A DNA stretch of 64,000 nt from Sepiola atlantica (GCA_963556195.1 OY744533.1:42947937-43011936), one strand, 5' to 3'. Counted from the first letter of the stretch, positions 36,285-48,682 are shown. A program made the numbers and translations. Notes: a model not told the origin generated them from the letters alone.

Positions 36285-36320
36285 GATCATGAAGAAGAAG
36301 AAGAAGAAGAAGAAGAAGTA
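36221..36320. repeat. Compound (CTT)n(ATT)n(GAA)n
   Basis: About twelve CTT, ten ATT and then nine GAA triplets. The outer blocks are complementary (CTT versus AAG) and could form a long hairpin. Confidence 0.95.
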
Positions 36321-36540
36321 CGTATATTTTGAACCCCTATAACGTGGCTGGTAATCTAAGAGATCTTCATGGAAAATTTAGTGCAATCCTTTTCAGTAAT
36401 GATGGAGGCTTTAAGTAGTTATTATTATTATTATCATTAGTGATAGTAGTAGTGGGAGGAGAAAGAGGGGGAGTACCATTCTGTGTGACATATCCAGCGT
36501 TCTAATACTTCTGCCTAATATTTGCGTATTTATTGCTGCT

Positions 36541-36624
<84 letters not shown>

Positions 36625-36625
36625 A
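36541..36625. repeat. (GTA)n microsatellite
   Basis: About 27 GTA triplets with one ATTA interruption. Confidence 0.97.
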
Positions 36626-36932
36626 CATTGTAACATGACGCACCCGGCATGATGCTTCATGCCAAATTGTGTCGCGTAGTTTTAGAGCCTATAATGCCTA
36701 ACAAACAGCTGTCCTCGGTCAGAGAAGGAAAAATACTTTTAGACTGAGGTAATTCTGAACTTTACCCACATTACAAACCGAACATTTGTCGCACTTAACC
36801 CTCGTGGGGAGGAAAGTAAACAGGAATAGACGGAAGATTCGCAATATAAATACCATCGTCATTATATCCGTATAAACTCATAAATAAATATTCCTCTTTT
36901 CTTTCTTCTGCACGAAATTGATGGAATGTTTA

Positions 36933-37014
36933 ATTTATATTTCATCATGAAGAAAGCACATCTGAAGAAATAATTATTTATTCAAATGTGCTTTCTTCAT
37001 GATGAAATATAAAT
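36933..37014. repeat. Perfect 29-bp inverted repeat
   Basis: Arms 36933-36961 and 36986-37014 are exact complements with a 24-nt loop. A partial direct copy of the right arm follows at 37015-37048. MITE-like. Confidence 0.85.
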
Positions 37015-37174
37015 GTGCTTTCTAAAATGATGAAATATAAATTAAATGATAATTATCTATTTTTAACTCTATACTTTTATTTTCATACATAGAAACATCT
37101 TTGTGGATAAAAGTTACGAAAAACATTTAAAATAACTGTTATTTTAGTATCAATAAAATTATGAAACACTAGAT

Positions 37175-37735
37175 AGAAGATTCGACGTTGCTCGGAATTT
37201 TTCGATGTCCCTTTTCACTATGCTCATAAAACCATATTACTTCGTTTTTGTTTGTTTTTTACTACGCTCCCTCACACCCATTTCGCCCCCTACTGTTGGA
37301 AGAAAATGATATTTTGAAAAATTGTCTTCTGCATATGCTTTAAATTTTATTAACATCGGATATACGTATTTTAAGTGTTAAGGGGGTTCTGTCCCCTTCG
37401 GTCCCTTAGACGCGGGCACATAGAGATTCTACACATTGAGGAGCACATAGAAATCCAGGACCACTTCCATTGTTTTCCCGAGAAAATTTTATACATATGA
37501 TTTAAATTTCATCAAAATAGGGTATATTTGATTTTTTTTAATTCTTGCTCCATAGCTCCCTTATGAAGACATTTAGAAATTTTTGACTACTTCCATTTTC
37601 CTCCAGAAAATTATAAATATAAATACACTTGTAGTTTTTATATAGATTCTCTCAACATTTTTTCTATAGGTAGCACACAGACACACACACACACACACAC
37701 ATTGATATTAATACATAGATATTTAGATGTAGATG
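37175..37735 (+). repeat. Dispersed repeat family A, plus copy
   Basis: Begins ACTAGATAGAAGATTCGACG with TTGCTCGGAA (a decayed GTTGCCCGG). It carries CCATTGTTTTCCCGAGAAAA and ends with a CACACA run then TTGATATTAATACATAGATA. This is the uninterrupted form of the element expanded at 22941-26790. Confidence 0.6.
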
Positions 37736-38294
37736 TCAGATACCTTTACTATTAGGGTTAAATCGTGAAGATGCGTCAAAAATGATTCACTTGGAATGGC
37801 ACAATGTTGCAAAATGTTTGTGATGCAGCATAAATTAGTTTTCGTAATCAGGTTAAAATTCCTCATGATTAGCCCATCATCTCTGCACAGACCTGCCTAA
37901 GTGGAAAGCCAGGGAGGCCATGAATTAGTTTTAATAGGGAGATGAATCCATATTCTAATGATTACAAATATTTATTCATCTATTTTCCCTTGCTAATTAA
38001 GCGTCGGCAGAGGTCATATTAACCGACCATTAAATAATGAATATACACATAACAAGAACATAAGTCAGTCTTGAGATTGCATACTTCCGCCTGACAACGT
38101 AAGAATGAGCCAAAGTCTTATCTGGGCCTTACTTTTACATATTGTATGAAGAAACGTGGATAACTCACAACTCTTTATCTGATCAGGCTAAATTTTTGCA
38201 TAGTGGTTACTGTTATCAAAGAGTATCAGATCCATACGTGAAATTTGGAAAATTTGAAGTTGAAATTCCGTCAAAATTTCGACCGAATTTCCAA
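37736..38294. other. Non-coding
   Basis: No gene or repeat is recognised with confidence. Confidence 0.4.
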
Positions 38295-38535
38295 GATCAA
38301 TGATCATGGTAATATTAGATGAGGGACTTCATTGGCTACCATATGGGTCAAGTAGCTAGTCTCTACGATGAACAGAACCGAAGTGTGACCTTCACCTTTT
38401 CAGTGACCTTAACCTTGACCTGTGACTCAGATAGTTTGGTAATGATTGGTCAAGCAATGTGGACGCTAGGCTTTTCACAAACAAACAAACAAACTCGCCC
38501 GAAAACATAATATCCTCCTTGGCGAAGGTAACAAC
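38295..38535 (+). mobile_element. Non-LTR-type 3' end
   Basis: Shows GTGACCTTCACC, AGTGACCTTAACCTTGACCT, then AAACAAACAAACAAACTCGC, CCGAAAACATAATA and CCTCCTTGGCGAAGGTAA. This order, with the AAAC run and a terminal CCTCC/GGAGG-type hairpin, is familiar to me from RTE-like 3' ends in many animal genomes. The exact family is not certain. No coding part is present. Confidence 0.5.
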
Positions 38536-38684
38536 AGAAACTGTATGGATACACAAAGGTTTTTGTATAATATAAATAGTAGCTCATTATATAACTGTAT
38601 AGAGCTAGTTCTATGGACAAGTTAAACAACCGCCGCTTCATCAGGGACAATCAAGCATTTTTTTTTTTTTGCATTTGTCCGACT

Positions 38685-38810
38685 CTTTTAAAGTGACGAA
38701 TAGAAAGTCATTCCTGGTGTGAATTGAACTTTACAGACAAAAGTAAAGTATTATGGTATTATCTGTCTTTCTAAACCGAAAATATCCATGTTAACACAGA
38801 AAATCCATTG
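38685..38810 (+). repeat. Dispersed repeat family D, copy 2
   Basis: Partner of 33950-34070: AGTGACGAATAGAAAGTCAT, GTGTGAATTGAA, AAACCGAAAA and AGAAAATCCATTG. Confidence 0.6.
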
Positions 38811-39315
38811 ATTGATGGATTATTAGACAATCTGCGGCTGAGGGTATGTGTGATTTGTTTGCTTACAATGTGTGTGTGTGTGTATGTATGTGTGTGTATG
38901 GTTTCAGAATGTTTGTATGTATAGATGGGTATCTTGTTGTTTCCTAAATGATTTGTATGTTCCTTTTTGTAAGTTAAATGTTACGCCTCAGAGATCTACT
39001 TCATCTCGGTCAGTTTTTATGTTTGAAGATCTTTGTAATTTCTTTTCTAGTTTAATCTGTTTTGAATCCGTAAAAATGTCTCATGATTCGCCCATCATAC
39101 ATGAATAAGTCTATTTCAGCATGTTATTTATAATGACTTCTAGTGTTATTATGAAGTGTATTCCCACCAAATCATGACTTTCGGTTTCGTCATTTCGTCA
39201 AAAATGTTTTGTTTACTTTCTTTTTTCATGCCGTGTCTTCATCGAATACTATGAATTTTCGGTAGTGTTTAATAATTTTCAATTCAACATTTGCAGTTTT
39301 TATGTGTTATATGTG

Positions 39316-39317
<2 letters not shown>

Positions 39318-39414
<97 letters not shown>

Positions 39415-39421
39415 AAGAGAG
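39318..39421. repeat. (TA)n then (GA)n microsatellite
   Basis: About 20 TA units followed by about 32 GA units with two AAA interruptions. Confidence 0.97.
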
Positions 39422-39426
39422 TAATA

Positions 39427-39505
39427 GTATGAAATATACTTATGGCAAGTAAGCTACACAGAAAGTTTTGTACTTCATTACCGTAGGAAATCATCACGCT
39501 AAATG
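39427..39505 (+). repeat. Diverged third copy of the 39931 palindrome arm
   Basis: TATACTTATGGCAAGTAAGC followed by TACACAG, TTCATTACC and AAATCATCACGCT parallels the left arm at 39940-40008. The homology shows at protein level too: CSLLAISIF against CSLIAISIF. Confidence 0.65.
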
Positions 39506-39750
39506 TATTAAGCCTTATGATTTCTTACAGGAATAAAACACATTTTAATATGTAGCTTATTTGTATAAATGTTTTCCAATAAAAGTTCATAATTATGTGA
39601 AAAGCGCACCAATTAAGTTTGACAATTCAAGCTAGAATCATATCTAACACACAAAAGAAAGTTGCGACTTGACCGATATGGAATAGGCTTTGTTACTTAA
39701 CTTCACGTATGCCTAAAGCGCTTTCACAAACCACATTGTAGAACCAGGTG

Positions 39751-39754
<4 letters not shown>

Positions 39755-39822
<68 letters not shown>
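39755..39822. repeat. (TA)n microsatellite
   Basis: Pure TA run. Confidence 0.97.
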
Positions 39823-39823
<1 letters not shown>

Positions 39824-39930
39824 TTGTATTTCATGTATCCACATAAAAATTTTATAAGGAGATATATTTTTTTATGTATCAATTTTTAGTATTTACCTCA
39901 ACAGTGCTCGATACGCAAGTAGAGCTAGGT

Positions 39931-40083
39931 AGTAAGTTATGAAAATATACTTATGGCAATCAAGCTACACAGAGGCTCCCGCGTTTCATCCCCGGGGAAA
40001 ATCTTCAGCCTGAAGATTCCCCCCGGGGATGAAACGCGGGAGCCTCTGTGTAGCTTGATTGCCATAAATATATTTTCATAAAT

Positions 40084-40087
<4 letters not shown>
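39931..40087. repeat. 78-bp-arm near-perfect palindrome
   Basis: Left arm 39931-40008, one-base centre 40009, right arm 40010-40087, with four mismatches. The GC-rich core CCCGCGTTTCATCCCCGGGG stands out from the AT-rich surroundings. Outwards from the centre, each arm reads CTGAAGATT, a C/G hairpin, then ATGAAACGCGGG. This mimics the hammerhead box order, but no NUH site or stem I follows. It runs directly into (TA)n at 40088. Confidence 0.95.

Positions 40088-40161
<74 letters not shown>
40088..40161. repeat. (TA)n microsatellite
   Basis: Pure TA run between the palindrome and the minus copy of family B. Confidence 0.97.
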
Positions 40162-40164
<3 letters not shown>

Positions 40165-40169
40165 GATAA

Positions 40170-40295
40170 AATACATGATATATCATAAAATGAAATGCCG
40201 TGGAAATAGGTAGTGAGGAAAAAGACAAAAGGGAAAACAAATTAAACACAGGAATAAATCATCAAAAACAAAAGCTTTACCGATTTTTTTCGAAT

Positions 40296-40369
<74 letters not shown>
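40170..40369 (-). repeat. Family B repeat, minus copy, and (TA)n
   Basis: The complement of 40170-40298 parallels 13338-13450: CGGTAAA, TTTTTGATGATTTATT, TTTAATTTGTTTT. The terminal TA run is at 40299-40369. Confidence 0.6.
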
Positions 40370-40372
<3 letters not shown>

Positions 40373-41744
40373 GAGTGAGAGAGATGGAGAGAGAGAGGGG
40401 TGTATTGAAATGGCTGGTTTTATGTCTCAGTTAAGAATGCTATCATCTTTGCGTTTTCATAAATCTTGTCTCCGTCTTGATTTCCCGAATCGCATCACAA
40501 TAAGTCTCACAGCGACCTTTTTCCCTCTTGAACCTACCAGACCCGAAGACAACGATAAATCAATAATCGTCTCCTGGTAGAACATATTTAATGGTGCTCA
40601 AAGATAACAAAGAACAGCGGGGGACAGGAAATGAGTGGAGACTATCAGAAAATGAAGTGAAATGAAGAAGAAGAAGAAGAAGAAGAAGAAGAAGAAGAAG
40701 AAGAAGAAGAAGAAGAAGAAGAAGAAGAAGAAGAAGAAAGGCGAAGAAGAAAGGAAGAGTGTATGTCCTCTTATATTAGACATTCCTTTTGTTTTTCTAA
40801 ATGATGTTTGTCGTTTTTAACCGCTTCTTCTTTTACGACTCGTCCCGTAAATAAGAATGTCTTCATAACACGCATGCGCGAATTAATATTGGCCATTTGA
40901 GGGTTTCTACCTTAGAAAGTCGGTATACAAACTCGAGTGACGGACATGCAGAAATAGAGACAGTAAAGATAGAAGGGCTGACATGCAAATGAATGTTTGG
41001 ACAAACGAAGGAGGGGACGAATAGTGATAGGTGTTAAGGTGGGGTATTATATTTTCTTTTCTTTTTTCAAATCCAACAATTTTACTGCTTGTAGATCAAA
41101 TTTATTCGTTTATTACAAAGCCTCCAAGAATGCGTGGGGCAATTTCATTTTAACCCTTCTGGGATTGTGTATGCACTTACATTCACTTTCCCCCTCTCAT
41201 CTGCACTTCCCTCCCCTCTTTCTTTCTCATCTTGTTTGTTTTTGTTGTTGTTAGCTAACTTTCCCTCCTCCCCTTCTCCTACTCTCCCTCCCCATCTACT
41301 TCAGAGAATCCGGAAAATAAAGGTTAAATGCAAAAGTAATATGACTACTTGTCCAATATTTGCAGTGCGTGTCTTGAACCACATTCGCGGTTCTCACGCG
41401 TACATCAAATGTTATTCGATATTTATCTGCAATTGTTATTGCGAAGAGGATTCTCTAACTAGCACAAGTTAGAGCCATGAAAACAATGAACCGAGTTCAA
41501 ACCCTGGTTGGGAGTATTTGTATTAAATTACCACAAATGTTTGATGAATTTCGAAATACAATTCTGCCGCCCCCACCCTCTCCTTAATCCATACGGAAAT
41601 GACAGGTGGTTAGTTATGAAATTAACAATAAGAAATGACAGGTGGTCAGTTAGCCAATGCCAGATTTAGATCTTGTTTAGACCATCGGTTATATGAAACT
41701 ATAACAGGAATACCTGTCCCAAGACTGGTAAAATTAATTCCCCC
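40370..41744. other. Non-coding with (GAA)n
   Basis: (GAA)n at 40665-40739. An 8-bp hairpin CTCTAACT/AGTTAGAG near 41455 is followed by a B-box-like GAGTTCAAACC; this is not a complete tRNA. No gene is recognised. Confidence 0.5.
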
Positions 41745-42130
41745 CAACCGATAAGTTTTGCACCACTTTTATGCCCCCTTACGAAAATTAAAATAAAAAT
41801 ATATTGTTACTAAACCTTATGTCTAGAATCCTTATTCCAATAATACATGAACTTAATTCTAGAAAATGTCTAAAATTTAATGCTCAAGCTTAATGGATCT
41901 TAAGAAGAAATTGAAATTCAGGGAATCTTCTTGAATTGGTGTTTAATAACTATGGATTAAATTCAAGGCAAATATGAAATATTTCATTTTTCAAATGGGA
42001 GGTTATGCCCATATTATGTCTCCTAAAAACCCTTTAAAATACTCAAAAGAAACTGAAATTTAAGGAATATTCATGAATTGATGTCTAATAATTATTTTTT
42101 AAATTTCACAAAAATCGAAGTTATCTGAAT
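41745..42130 (-). repeat. Dispersed repeat family C, minus copy
   Basis: The complement of TTTTGCACCACTTTTATG, GTCTAGAATCCTTATTCC and TTCTAGAAAATGTCTAAA matches 13000-13150 and 54115-54265. Confidence 0.65.
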
Positions 42131-42250
42131 TTTAATGAAGGGCTTATACCCCGTGTGTTTGCCGTTTGTGCATAAAACAAAATCAAACTAAATATATCCC
42201 AGATTAGCCACCCTTACTCCTAGCCATGTGATTCAAAATACATTATCGGA

Positions 42251-42326
42251 TATATTTGTATGCACAGGATTAATTCATAAACGAGTAAAAACTCGTTTAT
42301 GAATTAATCCTGTACATACAAATATA
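42251..42326. repeat. 36-bp inverted repeat
   Basis: Arms 42251-42286 and 42291-42326 differ at one base, with an AAAA loop. They contain AGGATTAATTCATAAACGAG. The outer part resembles the short repeats at 27230 and 53480. Confidence 0.92.
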
Positions 42327-42689
42327 TACACACATACATATACTTAACTTTATATAAATATACATCATACTATCTATTAGTATATTAAAGCTTAGTTAAT
42401 TAATGTTTGTTTCCTTCAAATTTTTTCCGGTACACTATAATCACAGAGAACACATGCTAAAATATTCATTAGTTCTGGGATTGAATTATCTTGCCGATAT
42501 GGGGGGGGGAGTATATAAAAATAAAATAAAATAACTTCCAATTTAATTATTCTAATTAGTCGTAGTTTGTTATTAACTGAACAAGCAACCCATCTCCCGC
42601 TTAGCTATATATGTCTTTCTCTTGCCTTTTTCACTACACATTGATTCAACTACTCTCAAATAGTTCTTAATCTCTCTTTGAACATTTAG

Positions 42690-42748
<59 letters not shown>

Positions 42749-44129
42749 GGCGTCATCACTTAATTTGCATACGCCTCTTTGAACACACCAGAAACAGGTA
42801 TGTAAATTAAGTGCCAAAATAATAAGTCTCTTTATTTAAATGAATAAATGCGAAAGTTTAGTTCATTTATCACAGCTATATTACTATCAAAACGGCTCAC
42901 TATTATTAAATCAATAATACGACATAGTCTTTTGAAATACTGTATATATAATAGAGAGCAAAGATCCAAACACACCTAGTTATACGCCTAAGGTGCATAC
43001 CTATTTTAAACAGTTTATAATATATTAATGTTTGGTGTTATTCATTTAGAATGTTACTGTTCTATTTTCTTATATATATATATATATATATATTCAATAT
43101 TTTTGTCGATAGTAACAGTAATTAAGTAAATATATTTAATAAAAATGCATAATTAACTAAAGCTTTTCCTAAAATATTATTTCATTTATTTTCAAGGGAG
43201 GTAATATAAATGTAACTATTTTTTTTAATTACAATAGATTTATATTAAAGATAGGTAATGTAAGTTATACATTTTAAATTAGATTAATAGTTTTTTTTTT
43301 TTTTGTTATCCATAATCGTAATATAGAAGTAAATAGATTTATTAGTTTTAGTTATGCAAGAAGAATGTAATAAAAGATGTCACAGTTTATGATTTTTTAA
43401 TGGAATCAAAGTAAAATAAAACGTGATAGTGGATGTGACTCAACTGGTCACGGGTCACGGGTCACGGGTCACGGGTCACGGATACGTCTAGTATTTATTC
43501 ATCAGAATCAGAAATTTTATACATAATATTTTACTTTTCTCCAGATCACTCCAGTCTAATAATACAAAACCAGCGGTAGCAATGGCATATCCGTAAAGTC
43601 TGCATGTCTTATCCTACTCTTATACATTAGTTATTTTTTTTCGCGGTTTTCTCTTTGTTCCTTCGTCCGATAGCTTCTTCTTTCACTCACATTTTTGTGT
43701 TTTTCTACATCGTTATATTTATCTCATCACTTCAGATGAAGTGTGCGGAATGATAAGCAAGCAAACACGATCATCAGAGATTTAGTAATATATAGATATA
43801 CATATAGATCGAAATATTTTATCCGATAGTTCCCAAAAATACCCCGTAATTCCATGGATACCCTTATTTCTGAATTCATCTAATTCCATCCTAAAATCCA
43901 TCTACACTATTGCGATTCTTAATCTCATCTGGCAACTTGTTCGATGTCTGTCCTAGCATCACTAATGGCAACTTGTTCCAACAGTATAGAACTCTATTAG
44001 CAAAAAAAATATAATTGGTCAATTCAGTTTTCGACAAGAATTTCTAGATCGAAGACAAATATTTTTAAATGTCCCCCATCGCTTTCAAAAGTAATTAATT
44101 ATTTTGAAAGTGTTAATCAAATCACCCGT
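42327..44129. other. Non-coding with microsatellites
   Basis: (CT)n at 42693-42744, (TA)n at 43072-43094, a T13 run near 43291 and five GGTCACG heptamers at 43446-43480. No gene is recognised. Confidence 0.5.
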
Positions 44130-44704
44130 CATTTTTCCCAAGTAAATAGTTTGTAATCTTCAGTATAGTTAACAGTAGACAAATCGAAACGAAAAAAATA
44201 CATATTCAACAATTAACTTTTACTAAACGCATTTACATTTAATTTTCTACCGACCTGTATACTTTAAACGTTCTACGACTGTGTTAAAGTATTTTTATTT
44301 CAAAATAAGATTTCGTCAATAGCTCTCTTCCAGACCAAATAAAAAATGAAACATGGCTGCGTAGATTTTTCGTTTAGCCTCGAGATCTTATAGTTGAAAG
44401 CCGAGAAATTGAAAAAAAATACAGCTAATAACTTTCACCAAACGCATTAAAATGTAATTTTCTACTGACTTATATACTTTTATGTTCTGAAACTGTTTTA
44501 AAGTTTTTTAATTTCAAAATAGATTGCAGTGTCTCGAGGGTGACGGAAAAATGTACGCCGTCATGTTTGTTTTTCGTGTGTCGAAAGAGGGAATTTTGAA
44601 TGAATTCTAATTATGAAAAAAACACTGAAAGGAGTTTAAGGACTTTAAATGTCTACACGTCGGTAGAAAATTAAACTTTAATGCGTTTGATAAAAGTTAT
44701 TTGT

Positions 44705-44777
<73 letters not shown>

Positions 44778-44870
44778 TTTCTATTTCTCGGATGTTAACT
44801 ATACTGCAAGATTAGCAAATAGTTAATCTCAATTTTCCAATCTTCCCCTGCAAATATAGTTTTTAGTCTT
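44130..44870. repeat. Three-copy local repeat, one inverted around (TA)n
   Basis: A segment with AACTTTTACTAAACGCATT, TTAATTTTCTACCGAC and TTTCAAAATA occurs at 44205-44320 and again, diverged, at 44425-44525. It is inverted at 44640-44705. The inverted copy is interrupted by (TA)n at 44707-44773. It then continues as GTTAACTATACTGCAAGATTA, matching the complement of 44150-44180. Confidence 0.65.
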
Positions 44871-46110
44871 TTTATTAGTGTGTTCACTCCTCCTTTCTCA
44901 TCTCAATATTACATTTGCGTGCAATAATTTATATGAGGTCTTATTAAAGTGTTATATAGTTTTAAAATATTGGAGGAGCGAGAACTTTAAATTAAGAGTG
45001 AGAGAGAGTGAGATTTTTGAATGATCAGCGAGTTAAGGTCGTCGGGACAAGACACGAATCATACAGGTGGATAATATAAGACTCTCTCACTCATAGCCAC
45101 CTGGAAAAGAGAATAAATGGTGTAAAGTCCGGGGAAATGATGACACAGCCAATGCTAATTTAAGAAAACAAGATAGGATAAAGACATGGTTCACACGTGG
45201 AAATCCAAATAAAGCTACGAAGAAGAAGAAGAAGAAGAAGAAGAAGAAGAAGAAGAAGAAGAAGAAGAAGAAGAAGAAGAAGAAGAAGAAGAAGAAATCT
45301 ATTGTGAAAATTAGAACACGATAGAGAGAAAGAGCGTGTGTGGGCGGATAGTGAAGGATGATAAAGATAGATAGAGATGGGCAAACAGGAAGGTATTGAA
45401 TATATTACGAGTGGAAATAATGAGATGGGGGAGGGATGAGATAGCGAGAGAGATGAGATCGATAAAGAAAGAGAATGAAAGAATAAAAAAGAATGAGAAA
45501 GGACGAGAATGAAAGAATAAAAAAGAATGAGAAAGGACGAGAATGAAAGAATAAAAAAGAATGAGAAAGGACGAGAATGACTGTCAAAGAATCTTCGGAA
45601 AACAATTTTTTGCTGCTTGTTTTTTTACGCTGACAAAACTATTTTTAAAGATGTATTCAATGTTTCAAAATATTTTCACTCTCGTTTTTCAAAAGTGTAC
45701 GTTAATGTTGACCTGGTTTTCGCTCATTCTTCATTTGAATTTTAACTTGGGTTTCTTTTCTGTCATGGCGAGGAGGGACGCCAATGGCATTTCACGCTAT
45801 AAGGATTTTCTTGAAAAAAGAAAAAGATAAAAGATTCAGTTTTTTTTATTCAAAAAGAAATTACAAATTACGCTGTTGTCAAAATTCCCAGTACATTTTT
45901 ACGAAACATTTCACTTTTTTTTCCTAATTTTTGTTTATCTTAGAAAATAATTCAGAGTGTCATAATTCCGTTATCAAAGTTCCGGGGTTTTTCTCTGACC
46001 TTTGAGATATATTGTGCATTCTAAACAAAGAATTTTCTTAGAACCAACTTCTCAACACTAACGGAATATTCTGGGGCATTTTCCTTGTTTGGATGAATCG
46101 AATAAAAGCT
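44871..46110. other. Non-coding with simple repeats
   Basis: (GAA)n at 45219-45297. Three exact 34-bp units (GAATGAAAGAATAAAAAAG, then AATGAGAAAGGACGA) at 45473-45574. No gene is recognised. Confidence 0.6.
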
Positions 46111-46149
46111 CTTGAACACGATTTGTTATAACATTTTAAAATATGCATA

Positions 46150-46197
46150 TATCATCATCATCATCATGATCATCATCATCATGATCATCATCATCAC

Positions 46198-46253
<56 letters not shown>

Positions 46254-46254
46254 A
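46150..46254. repeat. (ATC)n(GTA)n microsatellite
   Basis: ATCATG/ATC triplets, then about 19 GTA triplets. Confidence 0.97.
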
Positions 46255-47738
46255 TCAAAGGAAATTGAAACGACCAGAAATCCTCCTCCCCAAAAAAGCA
46301 CACACATACACATGTGGTGAAACCAGTCTCAGCTGACACCACACAAAATGGTCGTAAGGGTCAAGGAGAATGGAAAGACTGCAGATGGAGAACATTAACC
46401 AGACCTCGACTGGAATGGCGTGGAGAATAATGGAATCTTAGAGGCCCTGATGGCCACTCAAATTCCATAGAAGGCCAGCAAAAAAATCAATGGTAAACGG
46501 TTGTTGCGATAACACAGCATGATTTGCACCGATTATTGAAAAAGGTGGAGAATGCTGGAAATCTGGGGAACACTCTATTTTATTGTTTGTGAGCAATCAC
46601 TGATAATGACTTGTGTGAAAACACCTAATGAGTAAAAAATAATAAGGAAGAGAATACCAAAGAAAAGTTTCAGAAACTAAATTATATAGAAATAAAATGT
46701 ATAAATATATAGACTGAAGAACTAGGAAACTAATGACGATGCACTACAGACGAAGGGTGATACTGACCGACTCTATGTAAACTGCAGAGAAGAAGCGGGA
46801 AAGAATGGTAAGTATAGAAAACTGCAAGAATAACACACACAACATTAGAAAAATACATAATCCAAAACACAGAAAGTCTGATCACCGCTGCAAGAGCCGC
46901 CACCAAGTAGTATATATTTACTAGTCAATGTAAAGGATAGATAAATGAGAAAATATCGGAAATTGAACGAGATGCGACCGCGTATCACTTGACTGTGAGA
47001 TTAACGCGTTTTTAAAGAACCGAACAGTGAAAGGATCCGTTACTGTTTGTTGATAAGACATCTTGAAACGAAAGATGGGGAAATGAATCTTGTTGTTGTC
47101 TCTGTGGATTTAAACCTGCCTCATTCCACACAACGCTACGGCTTCCTCTTCTCTAGCGAGAATAATTATCAGATGAAATCGCCGGGAGACTCATCTTCTC
47201 TCCGATGTAATTTCAACAGCGAAACCCTTTAAATATTCTCTTATGCAACATTTACACGAGATGTTTACGGTTCTGTCTGATCGCTTTCAAAATACTGAAA
47301 TATTCAGCGGCCTTCCTTATTTTCCCGCCTTCTATTTTGCTGCGTCCTCGCACGTCTAATAGAGGCTTTCTCGGTCGGTCAGTCGGTCGCGCCTCAGTTT
47401 GAAATTGCATTTCAATCTCTCTGTTTAAATGGCGGCTTGTTTGTTATATTTCATTTTCATTCTATGCGCATGTTTTCTGCAACTTGTCACCGAGAAACTG
47501 TTATTTCTTTGCACTTGACAATTATTCATTCACACCAGTTGAACATGTTCCTTCAGATACGACCCGGATACTATCGTTCATCCGTATACTTTCCACGATT
47601 CAGTTTGAAATAAACGGTGACATCCGAAGGAAATGTCACGCATGGTATCGTTAATAAAATTCACAATTCTTTCTGCAATCCAAACATATTTGGTACAAAA
47701 AACTTAATGTTTCGGAATTCTTTAGATGAGGAATGGAT
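46255..47738. other. Non-coding
   Basis: No gene is recognised. The 61-codon frame at 47047-47232 has ordinary composition but no known domain. GGTCGGTCAGTCGGTCG near 47372 is a short tandem. Confidence 0.4.
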
Positions 47739-47919
47739 TTTATTCTCACAACGTTTTGATCGATGTAACCTCCGATCTTCTTCGCGTGCGCCTTGTCGAA
47801 CTCGGGAAGCCGTACAGATTTCGTACAGATTCTCCAACGAGTAATAAATATTCCCGAGTTCAACGAAACGCACCTGAAGAAGGTCAAAGGTTACATCGAC
47901 CGAAACGTTGTGAGAATGA
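47739..47919. repeat. ~70-bp-arm inverted repeat with paired hammerhead-like relics
   Basis: The left arm (47739-47808) and right arm (47851-47919) are diverged complements. Both contain CTCACAACG, TCGATGTAACCT and a GAACTCGGGAA or complement. Each arm holds a hammerhead-like box order: right arm at 47871-47912, left arm decayed at 47748-47790. A related sequence lies at 59425-59500 (CGTACAGATTGCCAAGTTCG). Confidence 0.7.
47871..47912 (+). ncRNA. Degraded hammerhead-like motif
   Basis: CTGAAGA 47874-47880, stem II GGTC/GACC (47882-47885 with 47898-47901) and GAAA 47902-47905. A palindromic ACGT follows as a possible shared (dimeric) stem III, then T47909 as the cleavage base. Stem I is CAC/GTG (three pairs). 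AATAAA follows about 40 bp downstream. It is too weak alone, but its plan matches the complete folds. Confidence 0.35.
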
Positions 47920-48050
47920 GAACAGTAGTTCAAATAATCAAAATAATATAAATAAACTTCAGTAATGAATGTCCAACAATCGTCGTTTAATAATATAGGA
48001 GAAACTTTGGTGATTGTCTCATTAGTAGGGGGTGTGATCCTCAATTGGTT

Positions 48051-48197
48051 TTACACTTACCGGACCTTAACCACCCGGATTTTTATATGTGGGGTTATCT
48101 CAGAGATAATCTCTATCAAAACAATCTTCAGACTATTCCTGAACTGAAGAGGGCCATCACAGCCAAAATCAAGTTAGGAGTGCGTAAGAATCATTGA
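48051..48197 (+). pseudogene. Tc1/mariner-type transposase C-terminal fragment
   Basis: An open stretch of 48 codons reads LPDLNHPDFYMWGYLRDNLY and then NNLQTIPELKRAITAKI, ending at TGA 48195-48197. This is the C-terminal part of the DDE domain of mariner/Tc-like transposases (usual form SPDLNPPDFFLWGYLKD). Upstream frames are full of stops, so only the tail survives. No terminal inverted repeat is identified. Confidence 0.75.
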
Positions 48198-48333
48198 CAG
48201 TTTTGCACGTCATATTCAGGTGTGTTTATAATTGAATGGCGATAAAGCAAAAACATTCATGTTCGAAACTTGGTGGGCAAGTGAGTCGTACACTGAAGTT
48301 TATTTGTGGATTGCAGAAACAGTTTATCGGTGA

Positions 48334-48347
48334 TTAGGGTTAGGGTT
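48334..48347 (+). repeat. Short telomere-like run
   Basis: TTAGGGTTAGGGTT, just over two TTAGGG units; it may be chance. It is followed by a G9 run at 48351. Confidence 0.5.
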
Positions 48348-48479
48348 TTGATGGGGGGGGGCATCTCTGTAGAATTTTCATTGCTCATCGACGACAATAC
48401 AAAATCGGTCGTGCGACGAATCGAAAAAACGAATAAAAAATTAAATAAACAGAAGCTGGCGCTACTGTTTAACCAAACA

Positions 48480-48480
<1 letters not shown>

Positions 48481-48527
<47 letters not shown>
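48481..48527. repeat. (TA)n microsatellite
   Basis: TA run. Confidence 0.95.
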
Positions 48528-48529
<2 letters not shown>

Positions 48530-48618
48530 TACTCAATTCTTTTGACGGAAGAGTATTTCCTTAATGCTAAGTAGAAATCGTCATGTCATCCACCAGAGTG
48601 CTACACCCATAGGGACGC

Positions 48619-48682
<64 letters not shown>
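48619..48682. repeat. (TA)n microsatellite
   Basis: TA run immediately 3' (minus sense) of the hammerhead-like fold at 48702. Confidence 0.95.

Noticed and set aside
36962..36985. CTGAAGA in the loop of the 29-bp inverted repeat
   Set aside because: No GAAA box or stem II; the sequence is just an AT-rich loop.
47047..47232. 61-codon plus frame with fairly ordinary composition as a host exon
   Set aside because: No recognisable domain, splice context or neighbouring exon. I cannot support it, though it is among the less repetitive frames.
48334..48347. Interstitial telomere (TTAGGG)n
   Set aside because: Only about two units; too short to claim telomeric origin.
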